Shown here: piece by piece, positions 30,401-40,085 of the stretch
Layout: every line of letters starts with the position of its first letter
How positions within the stretch are numbered: position 1 is the stretch's first letter
NCBI GenBank assembly: GCA_019695575.1
Contig: JADNSB010000007.1
Span: 186,001-250,000, forward strand
Direction of reading: 5' to 3'
Source: Angomonas ambiguus
Lineage: Eukaryota; Euglenozoa; Kinetoplastea; Trypanosomatida; Trypanosomatidae
Length of the DNA: 64,000 nt
The notes under the pieces: model-generated
Seen by the model: the letters and a program-made list of their open reading frames with translations, nothing else
What the model was told of the DNA's origin: nothing
The model's database searches: none
Program-made: the position numbers and the translations under genes

Positions 30401-30620
30401 GGGATGCCATCCAGCGTAGTTGGGTTTCTAATTCCAGACTTTTATGAATGTAGTTTTCGTTATATGGAATGGAAGAAAGATAATCTTTATTATTATTATT
30501 ATGGTTACAATCTTCTTCGTCGTCCTCTTCATTATCGTCCACCCTTACACTAGCAGTAGTGTCTGCATTGGTTCCAGTAGTAATATCCGCTGTTGTAGTT
30601 GTATTAGGAGGGGAGGGCAT
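27417..30620 (-). CDS. Dual-specificity protein phosphatase with large inserts
   Basis: A 1,067-aa cysteine phosphatase. The first 620 residues are disordered and rich in AAT-coded Asn runs and Ser/Pro. The catalytic domain begins near 622 (HSTVEILPGLFLGAFSDA), continues with ELIINVSHDC and the acid-loop region (FKIRDHSDAEISPYF), and has the active-site signature HCRMGISRS with Cys766 and the Arg six residues on: an intact CX5R loop. The closing element AFRYIKLKKPEINPNFGF near 1010-1030 is typical of the family, but is separated from the P-loop by a Glu/Ser/Asn-rich insert of about 190 residues where relatives have about 30. It should dephosphorylate Ser/Thr/Tyr; the substrate is unknown. The ATG at 30620 follows a TTG in frame. 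Confidence 0.88.
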   Translation of the reverse strand: MPSPPNTTTTADITTGTNADTTASVRVDDNEEDDEEDCNHNNNNKDYLSSIPYNENYIHKSLELETQLRWMASRLLQSWEVNTNNNKNNNVSLSYTVSAGSSSSSSSLSSSVDSAVVADTTKTTADNNNNNNNKTPTRKAFSIPSLFSFGKKKHNKEDTTTNNNNNNNHKKKRCVDPRDGRSSATPLLHLQGDLPQPNNSMIINNTNNNNNNNKDNSRVLDYLQHFYLDGKTPLPLPPTAAAANTTTNNNNNINHNNIPFRTPVTVPSRRPLLSPSLLLRHDAPSGTFPAAESEGDPLTSHRPDSTSEGPTPSPKRRRKNKDSSNNNNNNNNAPIKKEDVLLNNFIFQQELRKGKEEYNRVARLYQEQYQYYLALSAMYHKAPKRSDSEEPQEVEKSLKINNNNNGVSPCEEPLKGAIKGVRGEQSTAEEENTNDTLSPPPPATTVESTANNNNDITNNTNPVSSSRKRLPSSRNRKGVFFPNNNNNNNNGKNGKLPENHSEVPPNGCRAPPRHPALQRARSLHQLYIDLPTSPFWAQDDDEVAENGGSRFHHQHTNNNNYNNGSPSSRPRLRASLSSPTLYDAGRAHTAPFTEGPSTIIIPNNNDNNNNCDEKESTRCSDVLLFQHSTVEILPGLFLGAFSDANNKKGLRHHGVELIINVSHDCVVDLSSSDDDDEEEEEKEKEGDNTDSNHHHHNSTTIQDESKGPFIRVMHFKIRDHSDAEISPYFAPVARLIHEQLHRRQHYLQHPNEKPIGDREGNVLVHCRMGISRSASFILAYLILYSTTLAKEERGETEDSLVNNTASTTEVASAATPNNNSNSNNNHNKEKEGEGGEEEEELSPYFNYLHDDVLRRESQLVKEAGGEYYYYCGHPFTRHDYTPSGPCPSAPPHSPPQHNSTVWNSPAELVDATCIPCLRLREAQRGVEQEREKKRDITGEGEEGEGDTHDTDGTDSPTCEILDESVVSSSFSSSPLHHDPLSPSEASLDTTNSSSSPPVVSMAYREAFRYIKLKKPEINPNFGFVLALRELAHPHRRHRRLHRSPGGGMEGSGKRRRKKKEEGECGES

Positions 30621-31734
30621 CAATACTTTTTTTTTTTTAAAGTAGGAGCAAGCAACACTAAAAAAATAAATAATAATTATTTATTTTTGATTATAATTTT
30701 TTTTTTTGTTCTATAGAATATGTATTTTACTTTTTTTTTCCTTTCTATTGGTATAGGCTTACTTGTTTTTCTTAGTTTTTTTTTTCTTTTAATATACTAG
30801 GAAAGTAGTGTATACAACAGATCAAGTAGCGGTACGATTAAACTATAAATTTACAGTAAACAAACTAAATAAAACAACAACAACAACAACAAAATAAACA
30901 ACAACAGTAATAATAATAATGAAATTATCAGTAGTGTATTATTGGAATAGACTCTGGGATGAGATTAAACGGAAATAAATAATAAAAGTAACTAAAAATC
31001 CAACAAAAAACACAAATAATAATAACAAAAAAGGTATAACTCTTTTTAAGGTATATTCTTTTTTTTTTTTTTGCTGCTGTTTTACTATTCCCACACTACA
31101 AATAATAACTATATATAAGAAATAAAAAAAAAGAAGAAAAGAGAAAGGAGTAAGTGAAGGAAAAACAAACAAAAACAACAACAACCCAAAATTTGTCAAG
31201 TGTGATAATTTTTATTATTTTCTATCCTTTTTTTCTTTTTTAATATATATTTTTGTATAATAGTATAAATATGTATTGAGCGAACACACATAAAGAAAAA
31301 AAATTTAGTACTTATGAGATATTATTATCTTCCTTACTTTTTTTTTTATTTGGTAACGCTTTTATTATTTTTATTACTTTTTTCTTTTTTATTCCTTTTT
31401 TTTTTTGTCAAACAGTTATTAGTTATTCGTTTTAATTAGTATATTTTTTATTATTGTTTGGAAACCGTTCCTTTTTTTTTTTTTTATATATATATATATA
31501 ATAGATTAAATAAATAAATTAGTATTAGTTAAATCGATTTAATCGTGAAAAATTAAAAAGGGAAATAATTAATAAAAAAAGAAGAGAAAATACAAAAAAA
31601 AAATTAAAAAAAAGAAACAGCATAAATAGTAAGTTTACCTTTTCCTTATACCTTTTGAATTTTTTAGTGGTGTTAATATTTTTAATTAATTAGTGTTATT
31701 AATAAACAGTGTTTTTCATATATATATATAGATA
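30621..31734. other. Longest intergenic spacer (1.1 kb), A/T homopolymer
   Basis: Next to the phosphatase it has a T-rich sense tract and AG at 30659-30658, then an A12 run in the leader. Elsewhere there are only A/T homopolymers, (CAA)n near 30876-30890 and TA runs (31484-31500, 31719-31731). A hydrophobic 86-codon frame at 30939-31199 lacks convincing coding character. Nothing else is seen. Confidence 0.55.
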
Positions 31735-34077
31735 TTAATAATCCTTAAAACTTTCCGGTTTCGACCGTTTCTTGCTCGCGTTATTATTATTGTTACTATT
31801 ATTATTATTATTATTACTATTATAATAATTATAATTCGTATTATTAGGATTGTAATGACGAGGAGGTGTGTACCGAGGAGCAACACCCGCAGTATTAATA
31901 TTATTATTATTATTATTATGTATTGTAGCGGGAGGAAAAGCAGGGAACCCTCTCGAGGCATCTTTAGGAATAACGTTGGTAGTAGTAGTAGAAGGAATGG
32001 TCGTTTGCAGTTGTGGTGGTACTCCATTATTATTATTATTATTATTATTAGCGGCTGCAAGTTGGCTGAGATAGTAATTATTTACTTTGTCTTCTTTATG
32101 TCGGTTACTGGTAGAACGCGTGTACACGTACGGCACGGCATCTGCACGTAGGGTTTTAGCGGCCCCATTGCTATTATTATTATTATTATTAGTAGTAGTA
32201 GTAGTAGTGGTAGTTTGAGAAAACCTACGGAACATACCGAAACGGTCGTCATCTTCATTATTATTATTATTATTATTATTATTCTGAAACGGCTGGATCG
32301 CATCGCTAATCGTACCAGGAGAGCACCACCGCCCTCCGCTGTTGCTATTGCCACTATGATTAAAGTTATTATTACTACCATTGCTATTACGAGAGTTATT
32401 ATTATTATTATTATTATTATTGGTATTATTATTATTATTTCTAAACGGTGAACTAAAGTTGTTAAAATGACTAAATCCCTGTGAAGTATGACTATTACTA
32501 TTGTTATTACTATTATTATTATTATTCATCAACTGCTGACGCATCTCTTCCGTCTGCCGTATCGCCTCCCACTTCATTCCTTCCTCCATTAAATCATTTC
32601 TGCCCCTTTCCGCAATTTCTTCCTCGGCATTACAAATATACTTTGAAAAGTGTAACAAAAAAGGTTTCACACGACTTTCCCATTGGTAGTGTTGGTACGC
32701 CTGCAGTACCCTCTCTTGACGATCCTTTGCACTTTCCTCTTTTCCTTCTTGCTCCTGATTATTATTATGATTATCATCACACCCATCGCGCTGACGGGCT
32801 CGCTGCGTCTTCTCCATCGTTTTTAGCGTAATCACGTCTATGTGATCCTTTGGTTGAAAGGCCTCCACATAGGAAGACTGTTGTACCTCAAATTCTTTTA
32901 ATACCGCCTCCGGAACGGGGTAGTGAAGAAAGTGAGGGGGCGCGTCGTCGGTACGAGGCATTACATTATTATTTTTATTATTAGTAGTATTATTATCGTC
33001 ATTATTATTATTATTATTGCTAGTAGTAGTAGTAGTGGGTAAGACGGTAGACATCATCTCCAACACCTCCAAGAACACCGACTCGCTAAACAACGTGTGA
33101 AAGTTTATTTCCGCTAGAAACAATAACTCCAACTTCGTTAATTCCTTTCCCCCAATACCCCCAATGTGGGCGTAGTAGCTATTCGCGTAGAAGATGTCCT
33201 CATGGTTCTTACACGCCACCAACAAACCAGTCAACATTAAACGATGAATATTATAATAAGTGATTTCCTGGCCTGTAAGGGCGGAGAACTTGAGGACCAG
33301 TAGGAGGGCAAGAATGTAATTCTCAGGGGGGCTGCGGGAGTAGCGCATAAGACGTTTCATATAATGATGAATATCAATGCTGGCGAGGGAGGAGGAGTGG
33401 AAAGAAGACTTTGGGATCTCCATTTCCTCTGTATTATTATTATTATTGTTTTGTTTTTGTTTTTGTGCCGCCGCATAGTTATCGGCGCATATTTTGGAGA
33501 GCACAAACTCCACCACGTCGACGGCGTATTGCATAGAGATGAGAGGAATGTTACAACTCGTCCTACCTCTTTTATCAATAGTAGCCGTAGCAGTGGTGGT
33601 GGTATTCATGAGAGGGGTGGCACTCCTCTCCCTCCTCTCCTCTTCTTGCAGATTATAAGAAATGGTCACCTCTCCTTGTGTATCTTTATTATTATTATTA
33701 TGATTATTATGATCAGCATCGTTGGTTGGTAAATAGGGTTCAGGAGAGGCTATAGCGTGAGGCTCGAGAGGGGCCTCGGGGCTCATCTCCTCACTGTCCA
33801 CTCGCCGCATAGGGTGGGTAGTAGTAGCAGCACCAGTCGTCGGGTAATTATTCATTATATTATTATTATTATTATTATTGTTATTATTAATGGTAGGGAA
33901 TGCTTGATCCATCTTTTTTAGTTCGTTGCTAGTGTCCCCGCCGGAGCCAAAGGCACTACGCTCTTCGCTACTGGTACCCGAGGATGAAACAATATTATTT
34001 TTATTAATTTGACTGTCTTCAGAGATTTGACCAATGGATTTGATATTGAAGTCTTTGTATTCCACTTCCGCCTTCAT
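31735..34077 (-). CDS. Pho80/PCL-type cyclin with Asn-rich tail
   Basis: A 780-aa protein with a single cyclin box near residues 184-340. Diagnostic stretches are DIHHYMKRLMRYSRSPPENY, ILALLLVLKFSA, YNIHRLMLTGLLVACK, and YYAHIGGIGGKELTKLELLF with FLAEINFHTLF. The GG-x-x-x-ELNxLE-like motif and single fold point to the Pho80/CYC2-type (P/U-type) cyclins, which in trypanosomes partner CRK kinases in G1; the partner here is unknown. Asn/Gln runs even interrupt the box after its first helix (AQKQKQNNNNNN). The C-terminal 330 residues are almost wholly Asn, Ser and Gly in AAT runs. The start ATG at 34077 has no AG for over 150 bases upstream, so its leader may be long. Confidence 0.86.
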   Translation of the reverse strand: MKAEVEYKDFNIKSIGQISEDSQINKNNIVSSSGTSSEERSAFGSGGDTSNELKKMDQAFPTINNNNNNNNNNIMNNYPTTGAATTTHPMRRVDSEEMSPEAPLEPHAIASPEPYLPTNDADHNNHNNNNKDTQGEVTISYNLQEEERRERSATPLMNTTTTATATIDKRGRTSCNIPLISMQYAVDVVEFVLSKICADNYAAAQKQKQNNNNNNTEEMEIPKSSFHSSSLASIDIHHYMKRLMRYSRSPPENYILALLLVLKFSALTGQEITYYNIHRLMLTGLLVACKNHEDIFYANSYYAHIGGIGGKELTKLELLFLAEINFHTLFSESVFLEVLEMMSTVLPTTTTTSNNNNNNDDNNTTNNKNNNVMPRTDDAPPHFLHYPVPEAVLKEFEVQQSSYVEAFQPKDHIDVITLKTMEKTQRARQRDGCDDNHNNNQEQEGKEESAKDRQERVLQAYQHYQWESRVKPFLLHFSKYICNAEEEIAERGRNDLMEEGMKWEAIRQTEEMRQQLMNNNNNSNNNSNSHTSQGFSHFNNFSSPFRNNNNNTNNNNNNNNNSRNSNGSNNNFNHSGNSNSGGRWCSPGTISDAIQPFQNNNNNNNNNEDDDRFGMFRRFSQTTTTTTTTNNNNNNSNGAAKTLRADAVPYVYTRSTSNRHKEDKVNNYYLSQLAAANNNNNNNNGVPPQLQTTIPSTTTTNVIPKDASRGFPAFPPATIHNNNNNNINTAGVAPRYTPPRHYNPNNTNYNYYNSNNNNNNSNNNNNASKKRSKPESFKDY

Positions 34078-34811
34078 TTTTATTTTATTTTAGTTATGAT
34101 ATATTTTAATTATGGTTTATTTTAATTAGTTCGAAAAAGAGAAGATAATATATAGAAACGAACACGAAAGAAATTTTATATTAGAAAAAAAAAAAAAGGT
34201 TAATTAATTAGGAACGAAAAGTTAAAGAAAAAGAAAAGAAAACTTGAATTATTTTTGTGTATTTTTCTTATTTAGTTGTTTCCGTTTATTATAGTTATTA
34301 AAAAAAAAAGAACGAAAAAAAAAAGAAAAATAACTGTATTTATTACTTTTTAGCTTTACTTTATTATTATTATTATTTACTACTTTTATATATTTTTAAA
34401 TAATAATAATTTTCTTTGTTTATTATTATTATTATTATTGAAAAAATAAAAGAGAGAGAGAGAAAGAGAGAAAGAGAGAAAAGGAAAGTAACAATAATAC
34501 ACACACATTTATATTGTTTTTTTTTTTTTTTTGCTTAGAAATTGAATTATCTTCAGAATTTTTTTTTACTGTTTTAACAATAGTAAAAAAATACAATTGT
34601 TTTTTGTTTTCTTCTAATATTCATCTATAAATATAATTATAAAGTGCAGCACAGTACAGTACAATAAATAAGCGAACCTATACAGAGGTTCTTATTATTA
34701 GTATATATATATATATATAATGATACAAAGAGGGAAAAGACAAGGATAAATATATTGGTTTATCTAAGTAAAAACTTACAGAAAAAACGAAAATTAGAAA
34801 AAATATTTAGT
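34078..34811. other. AT-rich intergenic spacer
   Basis: A/T homopolymers, plus a GA-rich run at 34452-34490 (C/T-rich on the sense strand) and (TA)n at 34702-34719. No gene is seen. Confidence 0.55.
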
Positions 34812-36034
34812 TTAGTCCCTCTTCCTGGATGCCAGTCGCTTTATCAGCTCCTCTTGCCGTCGACGTGCCTCCTCCCCCGTCGGTACCCCTTTAATGACCA
34901 AATAGGGCTCGTTATTCTCATCTAGTCGGATTTCTTTTATTATTTTTTTCCTTTTCATATTATTATTATTATTGTCCCCTTCCTCCTCTGCACCTTTTAC
35001 AGGCGATGACAGCACCTCCACCCGCCGCAGCCGCACCCTACTACTGGATCGACTATTATTATTACTATTGTTATTATTATTATTATTATTTACACCAGTG
35101 TTGGGAGCACTAGCGGTGATGGTGTTGACGTACATACAGTCTAGTGAGTTGTTTCGTTGTGTGATGCTCCGATCGTAGGAGGGAGCGAGGGCCCAGGGAG
35201 AGGGACGTGCGGGGTCCTTCACAGACACTGTAGAGTAATACTCATACGGCAGCCCAATCGATGGTGATTTATCCGTGTTATTATTATTACTCGTCATTGT
35301 TGTATTATTATTATTATTTTCGTTGTTGTTTTTATTACTTTTATTATTCGTTGGGTTTGGTTTTCCGAGAAAAGGGGAAGGGATGTGTCTTTTGACGGGG
35401 GAGTAGGAGGGAGAGGAGGACCCCTGCAGCTGCTGCCGTACTTTACTACGTACTGGTTTAAACTCTCTTCTCATATCCACCACCGGTATCGTCACTTTCT
35501 TTCCATCCTTCAACGTAATACTCACATTATTATTATCACTGTTATTATTGTTGTTGTTGTTATTATTACCCAAAGGGGTGAGAGGAACGGTGAAGTTCTC
35601 GAGGACTTCATCAAGCCATGCTATACAGTTATTATTCGCATTATTATTATTACTGTTATTATTATTATTACTGACGGCGGCCCCTCTCCAAGGGGAGGCG
35701 GAGCTGGCTCTGGTAGGCTGTGAGAGACGGGCGATTGTATTTTTGGTTAATTTTGCTCGCGGCTTATTATTATTATTATTATTATTATTATTTGGTCCTT
35801 TAAGAAAAGAGTCAATCGGTCTCGTTGTTGTAACATTATTATTATTATTATTATTATTATTATCGGTCTTGTTTACAGTGTCTTTAAACGATACAGAAAG
35901 CGGACTTTGCTTTCGAAGGGTGAGAGGCTCATTATTAATGTTATTATTATTATTCTCTGTTCGTCGCCCACTCAGTGGGGGACGGCGTGTGACAGAGGGA
36001 GGCTGGGAGTATACATTGGTAGTATCATTCGTCG

Positions 36035-36069
<35 letters not shown>

Positions 36070-39000
36070 ATAGTATTGTCCACGACGGAGGGAGCATAGA
36101 GATCACGGTGTTGGTCAAAGAAGGACGCCTTTCCTGCCCCTACCGATTCCGCTGTTTTATCATCCGTCACCGTACGAGGGGATGGCGGAGGGAGAGGATC
36201 ACTGAGATAGTCTCCATTGTTATTATTATTATTATTATTATTCGCATTTCCTCGTGGAGAAGAGGATTGATTTATCGTCCCTCTTGGTGAGTTATCAGGA
36301 AGGACGTCGGAGGCGTAAGGGTGTACGGCGGACCGTGAGGAGTGAGGGGAGTTCTCATTATTATTATTGCTGTGGTGCGGGGAAAGCGGTGGGCTGAGCC
36401 TGCCCGTCTCTTCCTGTAAATATAAAGGCACCAGTGACGGTATTGGGTTTCTTTCTCTTCTCCTTTCCGCATCCGAGTAGTAATGCGAACGAGGCGTCGA
36501 ATTATTATTATTATTATTATTATTATTATGATTCATATTTCCATTCAGGTACTTCCCTCTGGGAGAGACCCGTCGTAGTGGGACGGGGGGAATACTATTG
36601 ATAATGTCCTCTTCCATGGACTGTACAAGAGACTGGGTGGTGGTGTCCTGCGCCGCGAACTGCTTAATAGGAGAGATCGTATGCGACTTGGCGCCCGCGT
36701 TGACCGAGGAGGGACGTCGGTAGTGACCGCCTCCGCTGTTGACGGTGCGGAGGGAGGTGGGGGAGAGGTGCGAGCGAGGGGTGGCGTCTGTCCAGCGGCG
36801 CTGTCGGAGGGCAGAGCTGGCGGTGGGGCGGACCACAGGGTAGGGATCCCTACCACTAGGGCTCGGACGAAGACCGCTGCCCCACGGGGAGGGGTGGTTG
36901 CGTTGTTGAGAGGCGTCGTTGTAGTCGTGAAAGCCGTGACGGCGACGGGGAGTGCTATTCCTTTGGGTATTATTATTATTGTTATTAATTAATTTGGCAA
37001 TTTTGAGCATTTGTTCTTCGGTAAGTGAAGGGCCATTCTTCCCCTTTCCAACCTCAGTAGTATCCTCCTCCTCGTCCTCTTCCTTGGTGAGTAGATCAAA
37101 GGCATCATTGACCTTTAACAGGTTATACAAACGATACAATTCCGCCCCAGAGAGACTCTCGCGATCGCCATCCTCTTTTTCTCTTTCCCCTTCCTCTCTC
37201 TTTCGCAGGGAAGAGGACCGACGGGGACTTCTTCTGGTGCTACCGCTGCTGCCTTTCTTGGAGCGAGTAGACTCGTTTCCTTTTTTGTTTTGCTTTGTTT
37301 TTTTCGTTTCCTTTTTTTCCTTCTCCTCCTCCTCCTTATCCTCAGAGGAAGAAGAAGAAACATTCTTCGAGGAGGGATGGGACGAGGGGGAGTCCGTGAG
37401 GGCGTCCGCTGTCGTAGTCTTTTTTGTTGGTTTTCTTTCCGCCATCTTTTGTCTTTCCTCCCTTAGTTCCTTTTCCCTTTCTCTCTGAAGGCGTTTCACT
37501 GCGTTTTCCTTTTCCTTCAAAGCCGCCATTAACTTTTTATTCTCCTGAATCAGTTTTTCCTCTTTTTCCCTTTCCCTTTCTTCCTTTTCTTTCTCCGCCT
37601 TCTGTCGTAGTAGTTGGGCGGATTTGTTTAGTTTGACTTCTTTGGGGCGATTAGTAGCCACCCTCGACGGCGGCGGCCGTGAGGAGATCTCTCTATCGCT
37701 GCTGATTTTATTCTTGGCCTTCCCATTCTTCTTGGCGACCGCCCCGGAAGGGGTTTCGGTCCTCTCTGCATGATCCTCCTCCTCCTCGCTGCCAGTACGG
37801 GAGGGTGGTCGGTTAGGACGTTGAATAATGTCATCTTCATCGGCGGTGTTTCGACTCGATTGAGACAGACTTCGGTTTTGGTTTAGGTGGGTGGGCCTTG
37901 TAGGAAGAGGGGAGGAGGGGTGTGGGTCCAGCAAGACAGTAGGCGAGACATCTGGGGTGAAGCCCAGAGCACTGTCCTGGTGGGCCGCTCCTTGCTCACT
38001 ACTATCATCGTCGGAGTCGGCAAAAGCGTTGGTGCCGGGAAATTTCTTAATCTGGGTAGAAGGGCCTCGACCGGCGAGAGGGCCAGAGGGACCCCCTTCG
38101 TGAGGGTGGGAGGAGGAGGAGAGGGTGGGGCTCGTATTCCTCTGTGGGGTCTTTACCTCGGACTGAGGGGAGACGCCGTACGAATCGCCCGACTCTGGCT
38201 CCTCGTCTCTTAGCACCGCTGAGGCCGGCACACGTAGTATACTGGGGTCCTCCTGGGCTCCTGCACTGGGGTACGACTGAGGAGGAGGTTGGAAGCTGAC
38301 GGAGGAGGGGTAGGCGGGAGGGACGCCGCCCTGCAGGGGGGCCCTACTGTTGTTATTACTGTTTACCATATCCCACGTCACCATGGTGGGTTGTCCTGAG
38401 GCTCCGGTCGCCTCCTCGTTTCCATTAGCGTGACCATTGAACTGTTCTTGGAGTTCGGCGTTACTCTCATCGAGACGACCAGTGGCGCTGGCATCGACTG
38501 GTTGCTCCAGGCTCATACTGAGGTCGTTGGGGTCGGCGAAAGACGCAGCGGACGACAGCACTCCTGGTGGGGGTCCCCCTACTATCATCTTCTTCCCCAT
38601 CATCCCCGGCGGCGGGGGCCCCTTCATCATCATTTTTGCTCCTGGTGGTGGTCCCGTCATCATCTTTTTCCCCATCATATCTGGTGGAGGTCCCCCTACT
38701 ATCATCTTCTTCCCCATCATCCCCGGCGGCGGTGGTCCCGTCATCATCTTTTTCCCCATCATATCTGGTGGAGGCCCTGCTACTATCTTTTTCCCCATCA
38801 TTTCAGAAGAGGGAGGCCCTTTCATCATCATCTTGGCTCCCGGTGGTGGCATCATCATTTTCTTACCTTGAGGAGGGGGGGAGTTGATAGCACTGTTCTC
38901 GTTTCCCTGAAATGTCACCCCAGTGTTGACGCCGTTCATGACGTCGTGATACTCGGTCGGAGGAGGGGCGAGGGAGTCGATTCTAGAATAGTTGGGAGGA

Positions 39001-39761
39001 GGCTGCGGGGGTCGCTGTGCCCCTCCTCCGTCCTCCTCATCGGAGCTGCTCGCTCGGAGAAAGGAGAACATTTTCTTCGTCTTTTTCCTCGCCGAGTGGT
39101 CTGGTCGTGGGGGTGAGGTGCTGTGCTCTATGCTCTGCAGCGGGAGAGGGGCACCGGAGGGGGCCTGCCCACTGGGCGCTAGAGGTGGCATTTTATTGGG
39201 CACGGATGCCCCTGTGGGAGGAGGGCTTTTCATCTGCATGCCTTGTGGTGGGGAGTTCATCATCTTTTTACCCCGAGGGGATGGTGGGGAGGAAGCTCTA
39301 GAGCTGGATGGACTAGCGTTCATACCAGGAGGACCCTTCATCATGACCTTTGCCCCTCCCGGTGGTGGACCCTTCATCATCATTTTTCCAGGTGGCATTC
39401 CCCCTTGCGGAGGAGGGCCTTTCATCATCATCCCTGGAGGTGGGGCCATCATCTTTTTACCAACACCCGAGTTGCTTAGCGCTGGTGATGGGGATCTACT
39501 GTTGGGTTGACTATTGATCATCGGAGGGCCTTTTGCCATCCCAGGAGGCATCAACATCTTCTTGCCTTGCATCGCGGTAGGCGATTGTGTTCTAGAATTG
39601 AGTGGACTGGCGTTCATACCAGGAGGACCCTTCATCATGACCTTTGCCCCTCCCGGTGGTGGACCCTTCATCATCATTTTTCCAGGTGGCATTCCCCCTT
39701 GCGGAGGAGGGCCTTTCATCATCAACCCTGGGGGTGGGGCCATCATCTTTTTGCCATTCAT
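34812..39761 (-). CDS. Met/Pro-repeat protein with coiled coil and Asn-rich region, unknown
   Basis: A 1,649-aa protein in four parts. Residues 1-400 carry repeats of GKKMM..PPPG and MMKGPPP, an unusual alternation of Met-Lys clusters and Pro triplets. Residues 400-690 are Ser/Pro-rich and disordered. Residues 690-790 form a strongly charged helix or coiled coil (KAEKEKEEREREKEEKL). Residues 880-1600 mix Ser/Arg/Pro motifs with many AAT-coded Asn runs. The last 45 residues look ordered (IIKEIRLDENNEPYLVIKG). Proline triplets could bind profilin, SH3 or WW-like partners, and the rest suggests a scaffold, but no family is recognised. A 98-residue unit at the N-terminus is duplicated. Confidence 0.78.
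38565..38875 (-). repeat. Coding short repeats GPPPxMMGKKM
   Basis: About eight imperfect 36-48 bp units within the Met/Pro-repeat gene, each encoding a variant of GPPPGMMGKKMMTG or GGPPPDMMGKKMIV. Units alternate between two forms, consistent with expansion by slippage or unequal exchange. Confidence 0.8.
39316..39462 (-). repeat. Second copy of a 147-bp near-identical coding repeat
   Basis: Aligns without gaps to 39610-39756 with about three base differences; the offset of 294 bp is exactly 98 codons. It encodes the block from GKKMMAPPPG through MMKGPPGMNA. Confidence 0.88.
39610..39756 (-). repeat. First copy of the 147-bp coding repeat (protein N-terminus)
   Basis: Encodes GKKMMAPPPGLMMKGPPP and on to GMNA, starting at codon 3. 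The matching copy is at 39316-39462. In-frame tandem duplication is the simplest origin. Confidence 0.88.
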
Positions 39762-40085
39762 CGTCTATTTTTTGCTCTACAGGTATTTTTTTTTTCAGTG
39801 ATTTTAAGTGGAGCAGTGAATTGATAATGTGCTCCATGGTGAAAGGAAAAGAAAGAGAAAGAAATTGGTTTGTTTTTATTAGTTATCATCCGCCTCCGTG
39901 TACTCCTTTTCGAACAAATTGTAGAAAAACACAAAGTGGAAGTTGAAACATTATATTTGTATGTATATATATATATATATGATATCGTTCTATAAAACGT
40001 AATAAATGAATGAATGAATGTATGCATAGGTAACTCTATAAGTATATGTATATATGTGCAGATTCCTTAAGGTAGTCTTTTCACC
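39762..40085. other. Short intergenic spacer
   Basis: About 320 bases. (TA)n lies at about 39965-39980 and a GA-rich block at 39841-39862 reads as a C/T tract on the sense strand, 80-100 bases before the ATG at 39761. No gene is seen. Confidence 0.5.

Noticed and set aside
30939-31199. 86-codon hydrophobic frame in the 1.1-kb spacer
   Set aside because: Composition is only what A/T homopolymer yields; no conserved-looking motif or good acceptor.
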